Assembly (NCBI GenBank): GCA_900128585.1
Contig: LT642189.1
Span: 1-37,869 of the forward strand
DNA: 37,869 nucleotides
Direction of reading: 5' to 3'
DNA from: Stramenopiles sp. TOSAG23-3
Taxonomy: Eukaryota; Sar
Shown here: in pieces, positions 37,588-37,869 of the stretch
Layout of the letters: the number at the start of each line of letters is the position of its first letter
Position numbering within the stretch: position 1 is the first letter of the stretch
Program-made: the position numbers and the translations under genes
The notes under the pieces: generated by a model
Databases searched by the model: none
Seen by the model: the letters and a program-made list of their open reading frames with translations, nothing else
What the model was told of the DNA's origin: nothing

Positions 37588-37869
37588 AAAGATTTGTCCA
37601 GGGGGGGAATTGTATATTTAAAAATACTGCTTGCATGAACTAAATCATCAAATTTTGAATACGAATCATCGAATAGCTATCGTAATAACGATAATTAATA
37701 AAAATATAATACTCCCATCAAGGAAATCACGAGCGAGGGGGAGGTGCTCCAACAACAATTCTTCCTTTGCATTTTTTTGTTTGTTTTTTGTTTTTTGTGT
37801 TTGCAATCGGTATACTAGATAAACACAGCATCTCTAAAAATAAATTAGCATTTCTCTTCTTTATTAAAA
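37588..37869. other. Window end, downstream of QTRT1
   Basis: AT-rich 3' flank of QTRT1, with a run of seven G shortly after the stop and a T-rich stretch at 37771-37800. I see no gene. Confidence 0.5.

Overview
The window is nuclear DNA of a unicellular eukaryote. It carries sixteen protein genes on both strands. They include eukaryote-only families: COP9 signalosome subunit 7, retromer VPS26, site-1 protease (S1P), ribosomal protein L7, a queuine tRNA-ribosyltransferase (QTRT1) and a GH18 chitobiase. Most genes are single open reading frames. Introns are evident in two genes only (a C2H2 zinc-finger gene and RPL7), and both have a GTAAGT donor and an ACTAAC branch site. Genes are fairly GC-rich and the DNA between them is AT-rich and full of polypurine or polypyrimidine microsatellites. 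I could not place the organism firmly. A stramenopile-like marine protist, for example a labyrinthulomycete, would fit the low intron density and the mucin-like surface protein, but this is a weak inference.

Layout. At 1-2216 a four-finger C2H2 protein lies on the minus strand. After a 2.1 kb AT-rich spacer comes CSN7 (4294-5127, plus). A convergent hypothetical gene (5477-6945, minus) is split by a 12-base G run. RPL7 (7395-8919, minus) has an 8-nt first coding exon and an 811-nt intron. VPS26 (10388-11290, plus) converges on a mucin-like type I membrane protein (12063-14216, minus), whose reading frame continues for 180 codons past one in-frame TGA (to 11520). S1P (15428-18388, plus) converges on a basic, probably nuclear hypothetical protein (18842-19888, minus). 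A 250-residue possible flagellar protein (21810-22562, plus) converges on a PH-domain plus papain-like (YiiX/C92-type) protein (22916-24646, minus). Then follow a triple cyclic-nucleotide-binding-fold protein (25152-27635, minus), a FERM-only protein (28334-29299, minus), a PP2C phosphatase (31304-32716, plus), the chitobiase (33205-34215, plus), a gamma-glutamylamine-cyclotransferase-like protein with a CHORD-like tail (34672-35466, minus) and QTRT1 (36373-37587, plus).

Neighbouring genes do not form an operon or one pathway; they are housekeeping, endomembrane or lysosomal, and signalling genes. Divergent pairs are separated by about 0.9-2.1 kb of AT-rich repeat-laden DNA, convergent pairs by 0.23-0.46 kb.

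The observations most worth checking are: the mucin-like gene interrupted by a single TGA; a 28-nt element identical downstream of CSN7 and the chitobiase, with a near copy downstream of the PH/C92 gene; S1P without a visible C-terminal membrane anchor; the CHORD-like fusion; and the large GC-rich RPL7 intron. I found no CRISPR array, tRNA, rRNA, intact transposon or viral gene.
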